A stretch of DNA of 64,000 nucleotides from Desulfovibrio sp. (lineage in GTDB: Bacteria; Desulfobacterota; Desulfovibrionia; Desulfovibrionales; Desulfovibrionaceae). The notes below the pieces were generated by a model, which was not told the DNA's origin, did no database searches, and saw only the letters and a program-made list of their open reading frames with translations. Positions within the stretch are counted from its first letter, which is position 1. Each line of letters opens with the position of its first letter. The position numbers were made by a program, and so were the translations under genes. Below, in pieces: positions 47,267 through 56,042 of this stretch. The DNA is taken from assembly GCF_019422935.1 (NCBI RefSeq), contig NZ_JAHZCJ010000012.1, positions 1 through 64,000 on the forward strand, given 5' to 3'.

Positions 47267-48676
47267 TCAGAAATAATCCGAAAAATACGGTTTGTCCGGC
47301 GGGATCAGCGTCTCCAGCGTTTTAAGCAGATGATAGTCCATGTCGATGCGGTCATTGTTGTACAGATAGGTGGGGCGCTTGTAGCCCATCAGCATCGTTG
47401 TGAGCGTTTTGATATCCAGCGAAAGGCGATGGCCCGTGCTCCAGGTATTTACCTTTTCGCAAAAAGTGCGGCCGTCACGCCAACTTACATGGAAGATGCC
47501 GTTGTTCCACGGGGCCATGACATCACTCACTTCCAGTTCAAGGGTCAGCTTGGGGTCTTCAAACTGGAAGGAGTACAGCTCAATAAAGCGCTGCACATCC
47601 ACAATACGGGCCATGGCGTAGGGCTGAATGCTCTCGTCAATTTCACTGTCTTCAAACTGGAAGGCAATGGGTTCGCCAGTGTAGTTGGCTCCTTCCACCT
47701 TGGTAATCATGGAAAAATGGGCGCTGATATAGTTCCAGATGCCGTACTTGGCCTCCTGGTTCAGGTAGACCATTTCCTTGATGCTGAAAACTTCGTTCTC
47801 AATGTAGTAGATAACATAGCCCAAGGGCTTGCCGTCGGCGCTGTAGTACACCGCCGCCATGACGTCGTCCGAATCCCAGCGCCAGTATTCTTCCCACTCC
47901 AGTTTACCGCGAATGAGCGCGCCGTGTTCCTGAAGCGCAAAATACTTGTAAACGCGGTGCAGGTCTTCGCACTCGATGTCCACGCGCTCTATCTGCCCGT
48001 CTACGGGGTGACGCTTGGGCAACTGGGTGTCCTTGATGGCAAAGGTCATCTTGTCCGAGACAATTTCCCAGCCGTGCTTGCGGTACAAAGGGATGGAATA
48101 GGGGCAGAGGTAGGAAACAATCTGCTGCTGCGAGCGCATGTATTCAAGGCTTTTGCCAATGAGCGAGTGGATCAGCCCACGGCCCGTGTATTCGGGATAG
48201 GTGGCCACACCTGTGATGCCGCCCATTTTGCAGATTTCGCCCTGGATATTCACTTCCATAGGGTAGATGACGATCTGCGAGGCAAGGTGCCCCTTATAGA
48301 ACCAGCCCATGACGTGCGATGCCTCAAATATGGGCATTTTGGACTGCTTCATCTCCATGTCAGACCAGCCGATGCGGGCCATTTCAGATGTGCTGACCTG
48401 AAAGGCGTAGCGCAGCAGGGCCTCAAACTCCTCAAAATCGTCTTCGCCAAGCTGGCGTAGTTCAAAGGCTTCCGTGCCTACGTCCTTGCCTGAAGGGGCT
48501 TCTCTGTGTGGGGCGGCAGTGCCCTGCGCGGCTGACCCGCGCTCGGGTCGGGCAACAGGAACAAGCGGCGCGCCATCGTGTTCGTCAGGGGGCACCCCTG
48601 CACCACGAAAAGGATGCGGCTCCAGCCGTGGCCCCTCAAGAGGGGGAAGATGTTGCTGTTTATGAAGAATACGCAT
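47267..48676 (-). CDS. Eis-like GNAT acetyltransferase
   Basis: 469 residues from the ATG at 48676 (GGAAGG upstream), followed by a 60-residue low-complexity head (PPLEGPRLEPHPFRGAG) before the conserved part. The GNAT signature is VATYPEYTGRGLIHSLIGKSLE; the second GNAT-like repeat and a C-terminal SCP2-like dimerisation part (LTLELEVSDV, LKTLETLIPP) complete the Eis layout. Eis proteins acetylate amines such as aminoglycosides or nucleotide sugars from acetyl-CoA; the substrate here is unknown. The proline-rich head is unusual. Confidence 0.8.
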   Translation of the reverse strand: MRILHKQQHLPPLEGPRLEPHPFRGAGVPPDEHDGAPLVPVARPERGSAAQGTAAPHREAPSGKDVGTEAFELRQLGEDDFEEFEALLRYAFQVSTSEMARIGWSDMEMKQSKMPIFEASHVMGWFYKGHLASQIVIYPMEVNIQGEICKMGGITGVATYPEYTGRGLIHSLIGKSLEYMRSQQQIVSYLCPYSIPLYRKHGWEIVSDKMTFAIKDTQLPKRHPVDGQIERVDIECEDLHRVYKYFALQEHGALIRGKLEWEEYWRWDSDDVMAAVYYSADGKPLGYVIYYIENEVFSIKEMVYLNQEAKYGIWNYISAHFSMITKVEGANYTGEPIAFQFEDSEIDESIQPYAMARIVDVQRFIELYSFQFEDPKLTLELEVSDVMAPWNNGIFHVSWRDGRTFCEKVNTWSTGHRLSLDIKTLTTMLMGYKRPTYLYNNDRIDMDYHLLKTLETLIPPDKPYFSDYF

Positions 48677-48780
48677 GCAATGCCTTCCAGATAAGTGTGA
48701 AAAACCGCTGTACATCGGGTGACCCGATTGCGCAAGCGGTTTGACCTGGCCGCCGCAAACGGGCGATGGAGGGGGAACGG

Positions 48781-49653
48781 TCAGATATGGAGGCCAGCGG
48801 AGTTGCGGCGGTCTTTCAAGTCTTCAAGCACTGCCGAGCTGACGCGCAAGCCCCCGTAGCCTTGCCCCAGCCGGATCGTGGGCTTGTTTGATCCGTGATA
48901 GTCCGATCCGCCGGAAACGCCAAGGTCAAAACGCTTGGCCAGAGCCAGGCAGGTGCGTACATCGGCTTCGGAATGCTCGCTGTGGTAGGCCTCGATGGCG
49001 CTGAGCCCGTATTCCTTGAGGCGGGCCACCATGGAATCCAGCCATCCTGAGGGGGCCTTCCAGAGCAGCGGATGCGCCAGGCATACCGTTGCCCCCATGG
49101 AGGCCAGCAACCGAACGCTTTCATCAGGTTCCAGCACGGTTTTGGGCAAATATGCCTTGCCCCGGCTGCCCAAAAATTCCTTGAAAACCTGCCGGGGATC
49201 CTTGGCGAATCCCTTACGCAGCATCACAGCCGCGATATGCGGTCGCCCCACGCTTTCGCCCTTGGCCGCCGCCAGCACTTCTTCCATGCTGATGTCGTAG
49301 CCGAGATCCTGCAACTTTTTTACTATGCCTACATTGCGCTCTGCCCGCATTTCGCGCAGCCAGCGCAGTTTTTCCAGCAAAGGCTGGGGATTTTCCGGTA
49401 GCCACAGGCCAAGAATGTGCAGTTCGCCCAGTTCCGTGCCTGTCGAAATTTCGCAGCCGCGCACAACCTCAATACCAAGCTCGCGCCCGGTCCGCTGCCC
49501 CTCGTCAAGGCCAGACAGGGTATCGTGGTCAGTAATGGCCACTGCTGCAAGGCCTGCGGCATGGGCATTGCCCACAAGCTGGGCGGGAGTGTCCGTACCG
49601 TCAGAAGCGGTGGAATGAGTGTGCAGGTCGATGAACTTCATACTATCTTTCAT
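48781..49653 (-). CDS. PHP-domain phosphoesterase (RNase AM-like)
   Basis: 290 residues from ATG at 49653; a start four codons on is equally possible. Metal ligands of the PHP trinuclear site: DLHTHSTASDG, ITDHDTL, GCEIS, CLAHPLLW, HSEHSEAD and GGSDYHG. Members hydrolyse 3',5'-nucleoside bisphosphates or trim 5' ends of RNA. It is divergent from the Trm112-like gene. Confidence 0.9.
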   Translation of the reverse strand: MKDSMKFIDLHTHSTASDGTDTPAQLVGNAHAAGLAAVAITDHDTLSGLDEGQRTGRELGIEVVRGCEISTGTELGELHILGLWLPENPQPLLEKLRWLREMRAERNVGIVKKLQDLGYDISMEEVLAAAKGESVGRPHIAAVMLRKGFAKDPRQVFKEFLGSRGKAYLPKTVLEPDESVRLLASMGATVCLAHPLLWKAPSGWLDSMVARLKEYGLSAIEAYHSEHSEADVRTCLALAKRFDLGVSGGSDYHGSNKPTIRLGQGYGGLRVSSAVLEDLKDRRNSAGLHI

Positions 49654-49754
49654 GGGATAATTGTTATACCGCAAAATGACAATATGGGGCAAGCCTTGAA
49701 CTGGAAGACGCTTGGCGATAGAATACTCCCTCACGATCAACAGAAGGATACTTT

Positions 49755-49976
49755 ATGCCTATGGAAACCCGCGAGTTACTGCAAATTCTGGCTTGTCCCA
49801 AATGCCTGGGCAACCTTGTGGCGCTGGAAGACAACGGTTCTGTCGCCGCATTTGCCTGCAAGGCCTGCGGCGTGGTCTATCCAGTGCGCGACAATATTCC
49901 CATCATGCTGGTTGAAGAAGCCATTCCCCTTGAAGAGTGGAACAAGGAACACCCTGCTGCCAAGGAATGCGCCTGA
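49755..49976 (+). CDS. Trm112-like zinc protein (UPF0434/YcaR family)
   Basis: 73 residues. [11 protein letters not shown] and [24 protein letters not shown] are the Trm112 zinc ribbon with the family C-terminus. The role in bacteria is as a partner protein of methyltransferases or assembly factors. Its stop overlaps the start of the next gene. Confidence 0.9.
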   Translation: MPMETRELLQILACPKCLGNLVALEDNGSVAAFACKACGVVYPVRDNIPIMLVEEAIPLEEWNKEHPAAKECA

Positions 49977-50536
49977 TGCGTCTGCTTGTCGCCTCCGACC
50001 TGCACGGATCTGTTGAAAGCCTGCTTTTTTTGCTGGAAAAAGCGAGAGAGCTGACCCCTGACGCACTGGTGCTGCTGGGCGATCTGGTTTACCACGGCCC
50101 GCGCAATCCCCTGCCGCAGGGCTACGACACCCGCTCTGTGCTGCAAACCATGCCCGATCTTTCGGCCTTGCCCTGTCCGGTGATGGCAGTGCGCGGCAAC
50201 TGCGATGCCGAGGTTGACCTGTGCCTGCTGCCCTTTGCAGTCACAGAATCCACATGGATTGAAGCAGACGGCCTGAGCATTTTTGCCAGCCACGGGCACC
50301 ATCTGCCCGAGCGCCCGCCCTGCCCCGGCATCAAAGCTGGAACTGTGCTCTTGCGCGGGCATACCCATGTGCCGCGCGGCGAAACCATTGATGGCCTGCA
50401 CTTCTGGAACCCCGGCTCCCTTTCCCTGCCCAAGAGCGGCTCGCCCCGCACCTACGGCCTTATAGAAAACGGCGTCTTTTGCGTGCTGGACATGCAGGGC
50501 GGCGAAATATTGCGCCACGCTCCCGCACAGCGCTAA
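49976..50536 (+). CDS. YfcE-type metallophosphoesterase
   Basis: 186 residues from the ATG at 49976, which overlaps the Trm112 stop (TGATG). Two-metal phosphodiesterase motifs: LLVASDLHGS, LLGDLVYHGP, AVRGNCD, ASHGHH and LRGHTHVP. Natural substrate unknown; model compounds are phosphodiesters. Operon with Trm112 and maf. Confidence 0.92.
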   Translation: MRLLVASDLHGSVESLLFLLEKARELTPDALVLLGDLVYHGPRNPLPQGYDTRSVLQTMPDLSALPCPVMAVRGNCDAEVDLCLLPFAVTESTWIEADGLSIFASHGHHLPERPPCPGIKAGTVLLRGHTHVPRGETIDGLHFWNPGSLSLPKSGSPRTYGLIENGVFCVLDMQGGEILRHAPAQR

Positions 50537-50548
50537 TCAGGCTTTACC

Positions 50549-51319
50549 ATGTCCTACAATATTGCTCCGTGCCCGGCCCCTGCCGATACGTCCGCGCAGC
50601 TGCGCCCGCTGTTCCGCATGGCCTCAGGCCTTGAGCTGCTTCTGGCTTCGGCCTCGCCTCGCAGGCGGCAATTCTTGAACGAATGGGGAATCCCCTTCCG
50701 TCTGGCCCTCACCAATGCTGACGAACCGCGACCGGAACAGGGCGAATCCCCGGAGGCCTATACCCGGCGAGCTGCCACGGCCAAGGCGCTGGCGTCAGGC
50801 CATGCCTTTTGCCAGCTAGGCGCTGCCAGCCATGGATTGCAGCCTGTGATTCTGGCCGCAGATACCGTGGTGGCCGTGGATGGTGATATTCTTGGCAAGC
50901 CGGAAACCCCGGCCCACGCCTTGCGCATGCTGGAGCGGCTCAATGGTCGCGGACATGAAGTTATCAGCGCCGTGTGCCTGCTGCTGCCTGCCGATGCAGC
51001 TTTTGACACTGCGCAAGCAGCGGGGCCTGCCGACGCCACTACTGGCCCCAATGTGGACGAATGCTGTGTCGGCTCGTTTCGCATGCTGTCATTCAGCGAC
51101 ACCAGCCGTGTTTTCCTCCACCACTGGCCTCAGCCAGTGCTGCAAGCCTACCTGGACACCGATGAGCCGCACGACAAAGCGGGCGCATATGCCATTCAGG
51201 GGCAGGGAGCTGTGCTGGTTGAGCGCGTTGACGGCTCATGGAGCACGGTAGTGGGGCTGCCCGTTACCCAGCTTGCCCAGGTCATGCTGGACAGAGGCCT
51301 CATGCTGCCCTGCGCCTGA
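50549..51319 (+). CDS. maf: Nucleotide pyrophosphatase Maf
   Basis: 256 residues. LLLASASPRRRQFLNEWGIPF, ILAADTVVAVDGDILGKPET and the C-terminal DEPHDKAGAYAIQGQG are the Maf signatures. It cleaves non-canonical or dTTP/UTP nucleotides to monophosphates. An insert at about residues 145-170 (PADAAFDTAQAAGPADATTG) is longer than usual. A 22-residue N-terminal head precedes the family start. Confidence 0.92.
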   Translation: MSYNIAPCPAPADTSAQLRPLFRMASGLELLLASASPRRRQFLNEWGIPFRLALTNADEPRPEQGESPEAYTRRAATAKALASGHAFCQLGAASHGLQPVILAADTVVAVDGDILGKPETPAHALRMLERLNGRGHEVISAVCLLLPADAAFDTAQAAGPADATTGPNVDECCVGSFRMLSFSDTSRVFLHHWPQPVLQAYLDTDEPHDKAGAYAIQGQGAVLVERVDGSWSTVVGLPVTQLAQVMLDRGLMLPCA

Positions 51320-51876
51320 CCAGCTATCCCCTTTCGCCATGACACAGCTGCCCTATGGGCTGCGTCATGGCTGCCTTTCCTTCCCCAATAGCCCCACAAC
51401 CAGTCTCCTTGCCAAAAAAAATTCAGGAAGACATGCGCCCCTGCTTTCGCTGAATCCGCCCGTGCTGCCAAAAGTGTTTCAGCTGCGCTTGCCCTCGTTC
51501 ATATTCCTTTTTTCCACTGGGCACCCGATTACTGCAAGCGTTCGGTGATGGTTTCTGTTTGCCTTGGCCAATCTGATTTGAATGGCGGAGCACTTTTTTG
51601 CCCTTTCTGGAATGGCGCTGAAAAAAGTCAAGAAAAATTAAAAAAAGTTTGCCGCCAATTGTGAATTATTTCTTCAATTGGTATGGCGTTCCAATCCGCA
51701 TGGACTGGTATCCTAGGTTGCCTTTTATGCCATATTGTGAAAATATGCACAGGCATGACTGAAAGATCAATCAATTCCGGGCTCTTGACGCCTCTCTAAA
51801 ATGTTTTTAGTGCTGTACCATGGAATTATTTCACCTCTAAAAATTCTATGCAACACACAGGAGGGAGGATTTAATC
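51320..51876 (+). promoter_or_regulatory. acs upstream region with inverted repeat
   Basis: 557 bases without a gene. CCAATTG (51655-51661) and CAATTGG (51675-51681), 13 bases apart, form an inverted repeat. A TTGACG with TAGTGC 17 bases later (51785-51813) is a weak promoter. The long region suggests that acs is controlled. Confidence 0.45.
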
Positions 51877-53922
51877 ATGTCCCAGGAAAGGATCACAACG
51901 CTGTTAAATGAGAACCGCAGCTATCTTCCACCTGAGCACGGCAAAACTTCTGCATGGGTATGTGGGCCAGAAGAATATGACGCTCTCTGCAGCCGCGCAC
52001 TGGAAGACCCCAACGACTTTTGGGGTGCGCGAGCATCGCAGTTGATCCATTGGTTCAAACGCTGGGACAAAGTGCTGGAAGCAGATGAGGTAAACCATAA
52101 ATACAAGTGGTTTACAGGCGGCAAGCTTAATGCCTCCTTTAACTGTATCGACAGGCACCTCATCTCTGGGCGGCGCAACAAGGCCGCGCTTATCTGGCAG
52201 GGCGAGAAGGAAACTGACGTTCGCTGCTACACCTACCAGATGCTTTATACTGAAGTGTGCCGCGTTGCACATGCTTTGAGCTCGTTGCGCATTCGCAAGG
52301 GCGATCATGTGGCTTTGTACATGCCCATGATTCCGGAACTTTTTATCGCCATGCTGGCCTGCGCCCGCATTGGCGCCATCCACACAGCCATCTTTTCCGG
52401 CTATGCGGAGGGCGGCGTGCGCAGCCGTATTCAGGGTTGCAAAGCCCGCGTTGTCATCACGGCAGACGCGGCGGTGCGCGGGGGCAAGTTCAAGCCGCTC
52501 AAGGCCAATCTTGATCCCATCCTTGAAAAGTGCCCCTCGGTGGCGCACGTGGTTGTGGTCAAGCATGCTGGCATTGACGGCGTCAACATGCAGCGCAACC
52601 GCGATGTGTGGTGGCATGACCTGATTGATGACTTTACCCTTAACCCGGACTTCCCCTGCGAACCCATGGACGCCAACGACACGCTCTTTCTGCTGCACAC
52701 AAGCGGCAGCACGGGCAAACCCACCGGCGTCATGCATTCCACGGGCGGCTACCTCACATACGCGGCGCACTCAACGCAGTGGTGCTTCGACATGCGCGAT
52801 GACGATGTGTACTGGTGCACGGCAGATGCAGGCTGGATCACAGGCCACACCTATGGCGTGTACGGGCCGCTTTCGCTCGGGGCCACCACGCTCATGTTTG
52901 AGGGCGTGCCCACATGGCCCTACCCTGACCGCTACTGGCGTATTGTGGAGAACTTCCGGGTCAACATCTTCTATACCGCGCCCACGGTCATCCGCTCGCT
53001 TATGCGCATGAACGAGGCCTGGACAGAGCGCTACGACCTGCGCAGCCTGCGCATTCTCGGCAGCGTGGGCGAGCCCATCAACCCCGAAGCGTGGCAGTGG
53101 TACCACAAGAACATCGGCGGCGGCGAGCTGCCCATCGTGGACACATGGTGGCAGACCGAAACCGGCGGCGCCATGATCGCTCCCATGCCCTATGCCACCA
53201 AGCTCAAGCCTGGGTCGGCCTCAAAGCCTCTGCCCGGCATTGACGCGGCGGTTATAGGCACTGCCTCGCGTGACGGCGACGAGGCCGAAGCGGGCAGCAA
53301 GGCTGGGCATCTGGTCATCCGCCGCCCCTGGCCCGGCATGATGCAGGGCGTGTATAATGATGAAGAAAAGTACCAGTCCTACTTCTCACGCTTCGGCTGC
53401 TATTCATCAGGCGATGCGGCAGAAGTTGATCAGGACGGCTACTTCTGGATTCTGGGCCGCGTGGACGATTCCATCAACGTGTCTGGGCATCGGCTCTCCA
53501 CGGCGGAAATCGAAGCCGTGCTGGCTGCGTGCCCCGAAGTGGGCGAAGCCGCAGTGGTGCCCATGCCTCACGCCCTCAAGGGCGAAGGCATCTACGCCTA
53601 TGTTGTTACGCGGGATGAAGTGCCGTGGAGCGCGCAACTGCGCGTAAAACTGCGCGATGCCGTGCGCCGCGACATCGGCGCGCTTGCCAGCCCGGAATTC
53701 ATCCAGTTTGTGGACGCCATGCCCAAGACCACCTCGGGCAAGATCATCCGCCGCATGCTGCGCAAGATCGCTGGCGACAGCTATGAAGACATCGGCGACA
53801 CCACTTCGCTGGCAGAACCGGAAGTCATCGGCAAAATAATTGAAGGACACCGCAACCTTGTTGCAGGCAGGCACGAAACGGAAAGCGCCCCCGAAGGCGC
53901 TGCCGAAACCGCGCAGGTCTGA
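51877..53922 (+). CDS. acs: Acetyl-CoA synthetase (AMP-forming)
   Basis: 681 residues. ATP-binding LFLLHTSGSTGKPTGVMHSTGG, substrate motif WWQTETGGAMIAPMP, YSSGDAA, and a C-terminal domain with the lysine targeted by acetylation in TTSGKIIRRMLRKI. It activates acetate to acetyl-CoA with ATP. AGGAGGG precedes the ATG. Long upstream region with an inverted repeat. Confidence 0.96.
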   Translation: MSQERITTLLNENRSYLPPEHGKTSAWVCGPEEYDALCSRALEDPNDFWGARASQLIHWFKRWDKVLEADEVNHKYKWFTGGKLNASFNCIDRHLISGRRNKAALIWQGEKETDVRCYTYQMLYTEVCRVAHALSSLRIRKGDHVALYMPMIPELFIAMLACARIGAIHTAIFSGYAEGGVRSRIQGCKARVVITADAAVRGGKFKPLKANLDPILEKCPSVAHVVVVKHAGIDGVNMQRNRDVWWHDLIDDFTLNPDFPCEPMDANDTLFLLHTSGSTGKPTGVMHSTGGYLTYAAHSTQWCFDMRDDDVYWCTADAGWITGHTYGVYGPLSLGATTLMFEGVPTWPYPDRYWRIVENFRVNIFYTAPTVIRSLMRMNEAWTERYDLRSLRILGSVGEPINPEAWQWYHKNIGGGELPIVDTWWQTETGGAMIAPMPYATKLKPGSASKPLPGIDAAVIGTASRDGDEAEAGSKAGHLVIRRPWPGMMQGVYNDEEKYQSYFSRFGCYSSGDAAEVDQDGYFWILGRVDDSINVSGHRLSTAEIEAVLAACPEVGEAAVVPMPHALKGEGIYAYVVTRDEVPWSAQLRVKLRDAVRRDIGALASPEFIQFVDAMPKTTSGKIIRRMLRKIAGDSYEDIGDTTSLAEPEVIGKIIEGHRNLVAGRHETESAPEGAAETAQV

Positions 53923-53994
53923 TACTTCAGGTGCAGGGCTGCCCGGAGCGGCTTTGCACTCTAACCGGGGCGCACCCTCAACGTCCCGGCAAAA

Positions 53995-54035
53995 CAGCAC
54001 ACCCCCGCAGATTGTGCCATCGCGGGGGTGTGCTG
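53995..54035. terminator. Bidirectional terminator between acs and the minus-strand gene
   Basis: A 14-bp stem CAGCACACCCCCGC/GCGGGGGTGTGCTG with a 13-base loop. On the minus strand it is followed by TTTTGCC, so it ends the transcript of 54093-55033, and possibly acs. Confidence 0.75.
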
Positions 54036-54092
54036 CTGTCTGCGGTACTGCAAAGCCAGACTGGAAAGGGATGCCGCCTACTTTGCTGCTTC

Positions 54093-54500
54093 TTATCGCC
54101 GGGGGTCGCCTCTCTGCGGGTCATGGGGGACAGTACCTGCCGCCTGCACCGATTCATCTTGCGCCGATTCATGCTGCGACGGTTCACCCGGCCTTGGTTC
54201 AGCGGGCACAGATTCAGCAGGCGATTGCGCACCATCCGTCCTATCTGTTCCAGCCACAGCGCTCCAGCGCCCAAGCGTATCACGCATCCACGCCCATACA
54301 GCCCGGCTTTCTTCAGGCATGCACATGGAGGCAAGGCACAAGGCAATCACCAAGAGGGCAAGAGCCGCCAGCACCAGAGCCAGAGCCTGTGCCGCAAGCG
54401 CAAAAGCTGCCACAGCCACAAAGATCGTCAGCAGCCACTTGCCTGCAAATGCGGCGTAGCGCGCACAGGCGGCGCGCACACGTTCAACGGAAGCTTTCAT
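54093..54500 (-). CDS. Membrane protein of the HMA/ferrosome island
   Basis: 135 residues from the ATG at 54500, overlapping the stop of the upstream gene by one base. One or two hydrophobic stretches (FAGKWLLTIFVAVAAFALAAQALALVLAALALLVIALCLASMCM) and a hydrophilic Ala/Pro/Glu tail. No family recognised. Its operon link to the HMA-like gene points to a metal-related membrane role. Confidence 0.7.
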   Translation of the reverse strand: MKASVERVRAACARYAAFAGKWLLTIFVAVAAFALAAQALALVLAALALLVIALCLASMCMPEESRAVWAWMRDTLGRWSAVAGTDRTDGAQSPAESVPAEPRPGEPSQHESAQDESVQAAGTVPHDPQRGDPRR

Positions 54501-55033
54501 TAAACAGCCTTGCGCCGAACCCACACGTGACGGCTGGCCATCAAGGCCCAGGCAAGACCCGCCAGCAGATGCAGCGGCTTGGGCCCGGACAGACCTGAAG
54601 CCAGGCACACCCCTGCTACGCCCAGCATGGCCCGAACCTCCAGCTTGCGCTGCGAAATTCCCAGAATATTTCTTTTGTCGCCCCTGCTGCCCAAAGAGAA
54701 CCCCGTGGTTGCAGATGCCCCTTTGTGGCTGCCTTTACTACGCCACTGCTCACACCGTTGGGCGCGTGCCGCGGCGCGCAACTCAGCAGCCACCTCGGCC
54801 TGAGGACGGGCCAGAACCGGCACGCTCTGCTCTAGCCGCTGGCACAGGCTGGCAACGTCCACACCGGGTTTGAGAATCAGCAGCATGGATTCAGAGCCGG
54901 GGCGCACATCAAGCACGTCCTTCTCTTTGCCAAGCGTTTTCTGCACAGCGCTGCGCACGGCAACCTCACCCAGAGCAGGATGGCGCAAACGCGCCCGGCC
55001 TTCCATACTATGCACTACATATTGAGGAAACAT
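54500..55033 (-). CDS. HMA-like domain membrane protein
   Basis: 177 residues from ATG at 55033 (AAGGAGAGG upstream); a 53-codon longer frame is rejected. Residues 5-70 (VVHSMEGRARLRHPAL, VRPGSESMLLILKPG) resemble the heavy-metal-associated fold but lack its CxxC metal pair. The C-terminus (residues 130-175) has two membrane segments. The same type of domain occurs in the ATPase N-terminus and the 58156 gene. Possible docking partner for the ATPase; similar in type to FezC-like proteins, which is inference. Confidence 0.6.
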   Translation of the reverse strand: MFPQYVVHSMEGRARLRHPALGEVAVRSAVQKTLGKEKDVLDVRPGSESMLLILKPGVDVASLCQRLEQSVPVLARPQAEVAAELRAAARAQRCEQWRSKGSHKGASATTGFSLGSRGDKRNILGISQRKLEVRAMLGVAGVCLASGLSGPKPLHLLAGLAWALMASRHVWVRRKAV

Positions 55034-55234
55034 GGCCTCTCCTTGTTGCAGACTAAAGCCCTGATCTGTCATCAAATTTGAAAACGACTTTCTTTTCTCT
55101 TGACACAGAACCGTAATGAAGGCAAGGTTGTTTCGTGGATTACAGCAAGGGTTGAACACCCGGCCTGTCCATCCTGAACGGTTAAAAGCCATTGAACAAA
55201 TTCGCCACCAGCATCAAACATAGAGAGTGCACGC

Positions 55235-55483
55235 ATGAGCCAGATTGTCAATCTGCGTCAGATGCAAGTAGGACAGCAGGGAAAGATTGCAGCCGTTGAA
55301 GCCCTCGGCGAAATGAACCGCCGCATTCGCGACATGGGTCTTATCCCCGGCACCACGGTCTCCATTGTAGGCCGCGCGCCCCTTAAGGACCCTGTCGCCT
55401 TGCGCCTTTCAGGCGTAACCATCTCCTTGCGCAACAGCGAAGCCGACTTCATCAAAGTTGACCTTTCCGGCGCGTCCAGCTAG
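55235..55483 (+). CDS. FeoA-domain protein
   Basis: 82 residues. SIVGRAPLKDPVALRLSGVTISLRNSEAD is the SH3-like FeoA fold that binds FeoB's cytoplasmic part or, as a standalone, regulates iron uptake. No feoB in the window. Divergent from the HMA-like gene and upstream of the P1B-6 ATPase. Confidence 0.9.
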   Translation: MSQIVNLRQMQVGQQGKIAAVEALGEMNRRIRDMGLIPGTTVSIVGRAPLKDPVALRLSGVTISLRNSEADFIKVDLSGASS

Positions 55484-55524
55484 CTTTTATCTAAGCATCC
55501 TGCCCTGAAAATTTGCCAGTTTTA

Positions 55525-55554
55525 CCGTCCGGTCGCAATAGAGCGACCGGACGG
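55525..55554 (+). terminator. GC-rich hairpin after feoA
   Basis: A perfect 12-bp stem (55525-55536 with 55543-55554) with a six-base loop. No T-run, so it may terminate weakly or stabilise mRNA. A similar 11-bp hairpin (55938-55963) follows the 84-residue gene; the two flank it. Confidence 0.6.
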
Positions 55555-55641
55555 AGGCTGGACTATTATCTCGATTCGGCCATCTGCCGCATGCTGGAAT
55601 CGCTGACCGAATCTGGACACACACGAGCAAGGAGAAGGAAA

Positions 55642-55896
55642 ATGAACGAAGGCATGAAGTGCGGATTGTGGTTTTTGGGCGGCGTTGCCCTTGGTGTGCT
55701 CGGCGCGGTGGCCGTTAGCAAGGGCAAGCTGGATTTCAAGCCCCTGGCCACTGACCTTTTGAGCCGCGGCATGGACGTAAAAGACGCCCTGCTGAGCAAG
55801 GTTGAAGCCATCAAGGAAGATGTGGAAGACCTCACCGCCGAGGCCCGCCTTGCCGCTGAAAAGCGCAAGACCACCAAGGACGCCTCCGAGGCCTAA
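55642..55896 (+). CDS. Small GxxxG membrane protein (DUF6110 type)
   Basis: 84 residues from ATG at 55642 (AAGGAGAAGG upstream). One hydrophobic segment at residues 7-25 (GLWFLGGVALGVLGAVAVS) with GxxxG (GVALG), then a charged helix (VDVKDALLSKVEAIKEDVEDLTAEAR). Proteins of this type accompany ferrosome ATPases and resemble the small membrane-bound Fez protein. A membrane-remodelling or scaffold role in the ferrosome is inferred. Confidence 0.65.
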   Translation: MNEGMKCGLWFLGGVALGVLGAVAVSKGKLDFKPLATDLLSRGMDVKDALLSKVEAIKEDVEDLTAEARLAAEKRKTTKDASEA

Positions 55897-55937
55897 TCCC
55901 GCAGTTTTGGCAACGCCTTTTCGGCGCTGAACTGCCA

Positions 55938-55963
55938 GTGCCGCCCGAGCATTCGGGCGGCAC
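55938..55963 (+). terminator. GC-rich hairpin before the ATPase gene
   Basis: GTGCCGCCCGA/TCGGGCGGCAC, an 11-bp stem with a four-base loop, between the DUF6110-type gene and the ATPase. No T-run follows. Confidence 0.6.
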
Positions 55964-56042
55964 GCAAACTCTCCATCCTCAGTGTATGCAGAGGATCGTT
56001 CAGGACAGTGCGGCTCAGGCCGCCCCGCTTCAAGGAGCGCGC

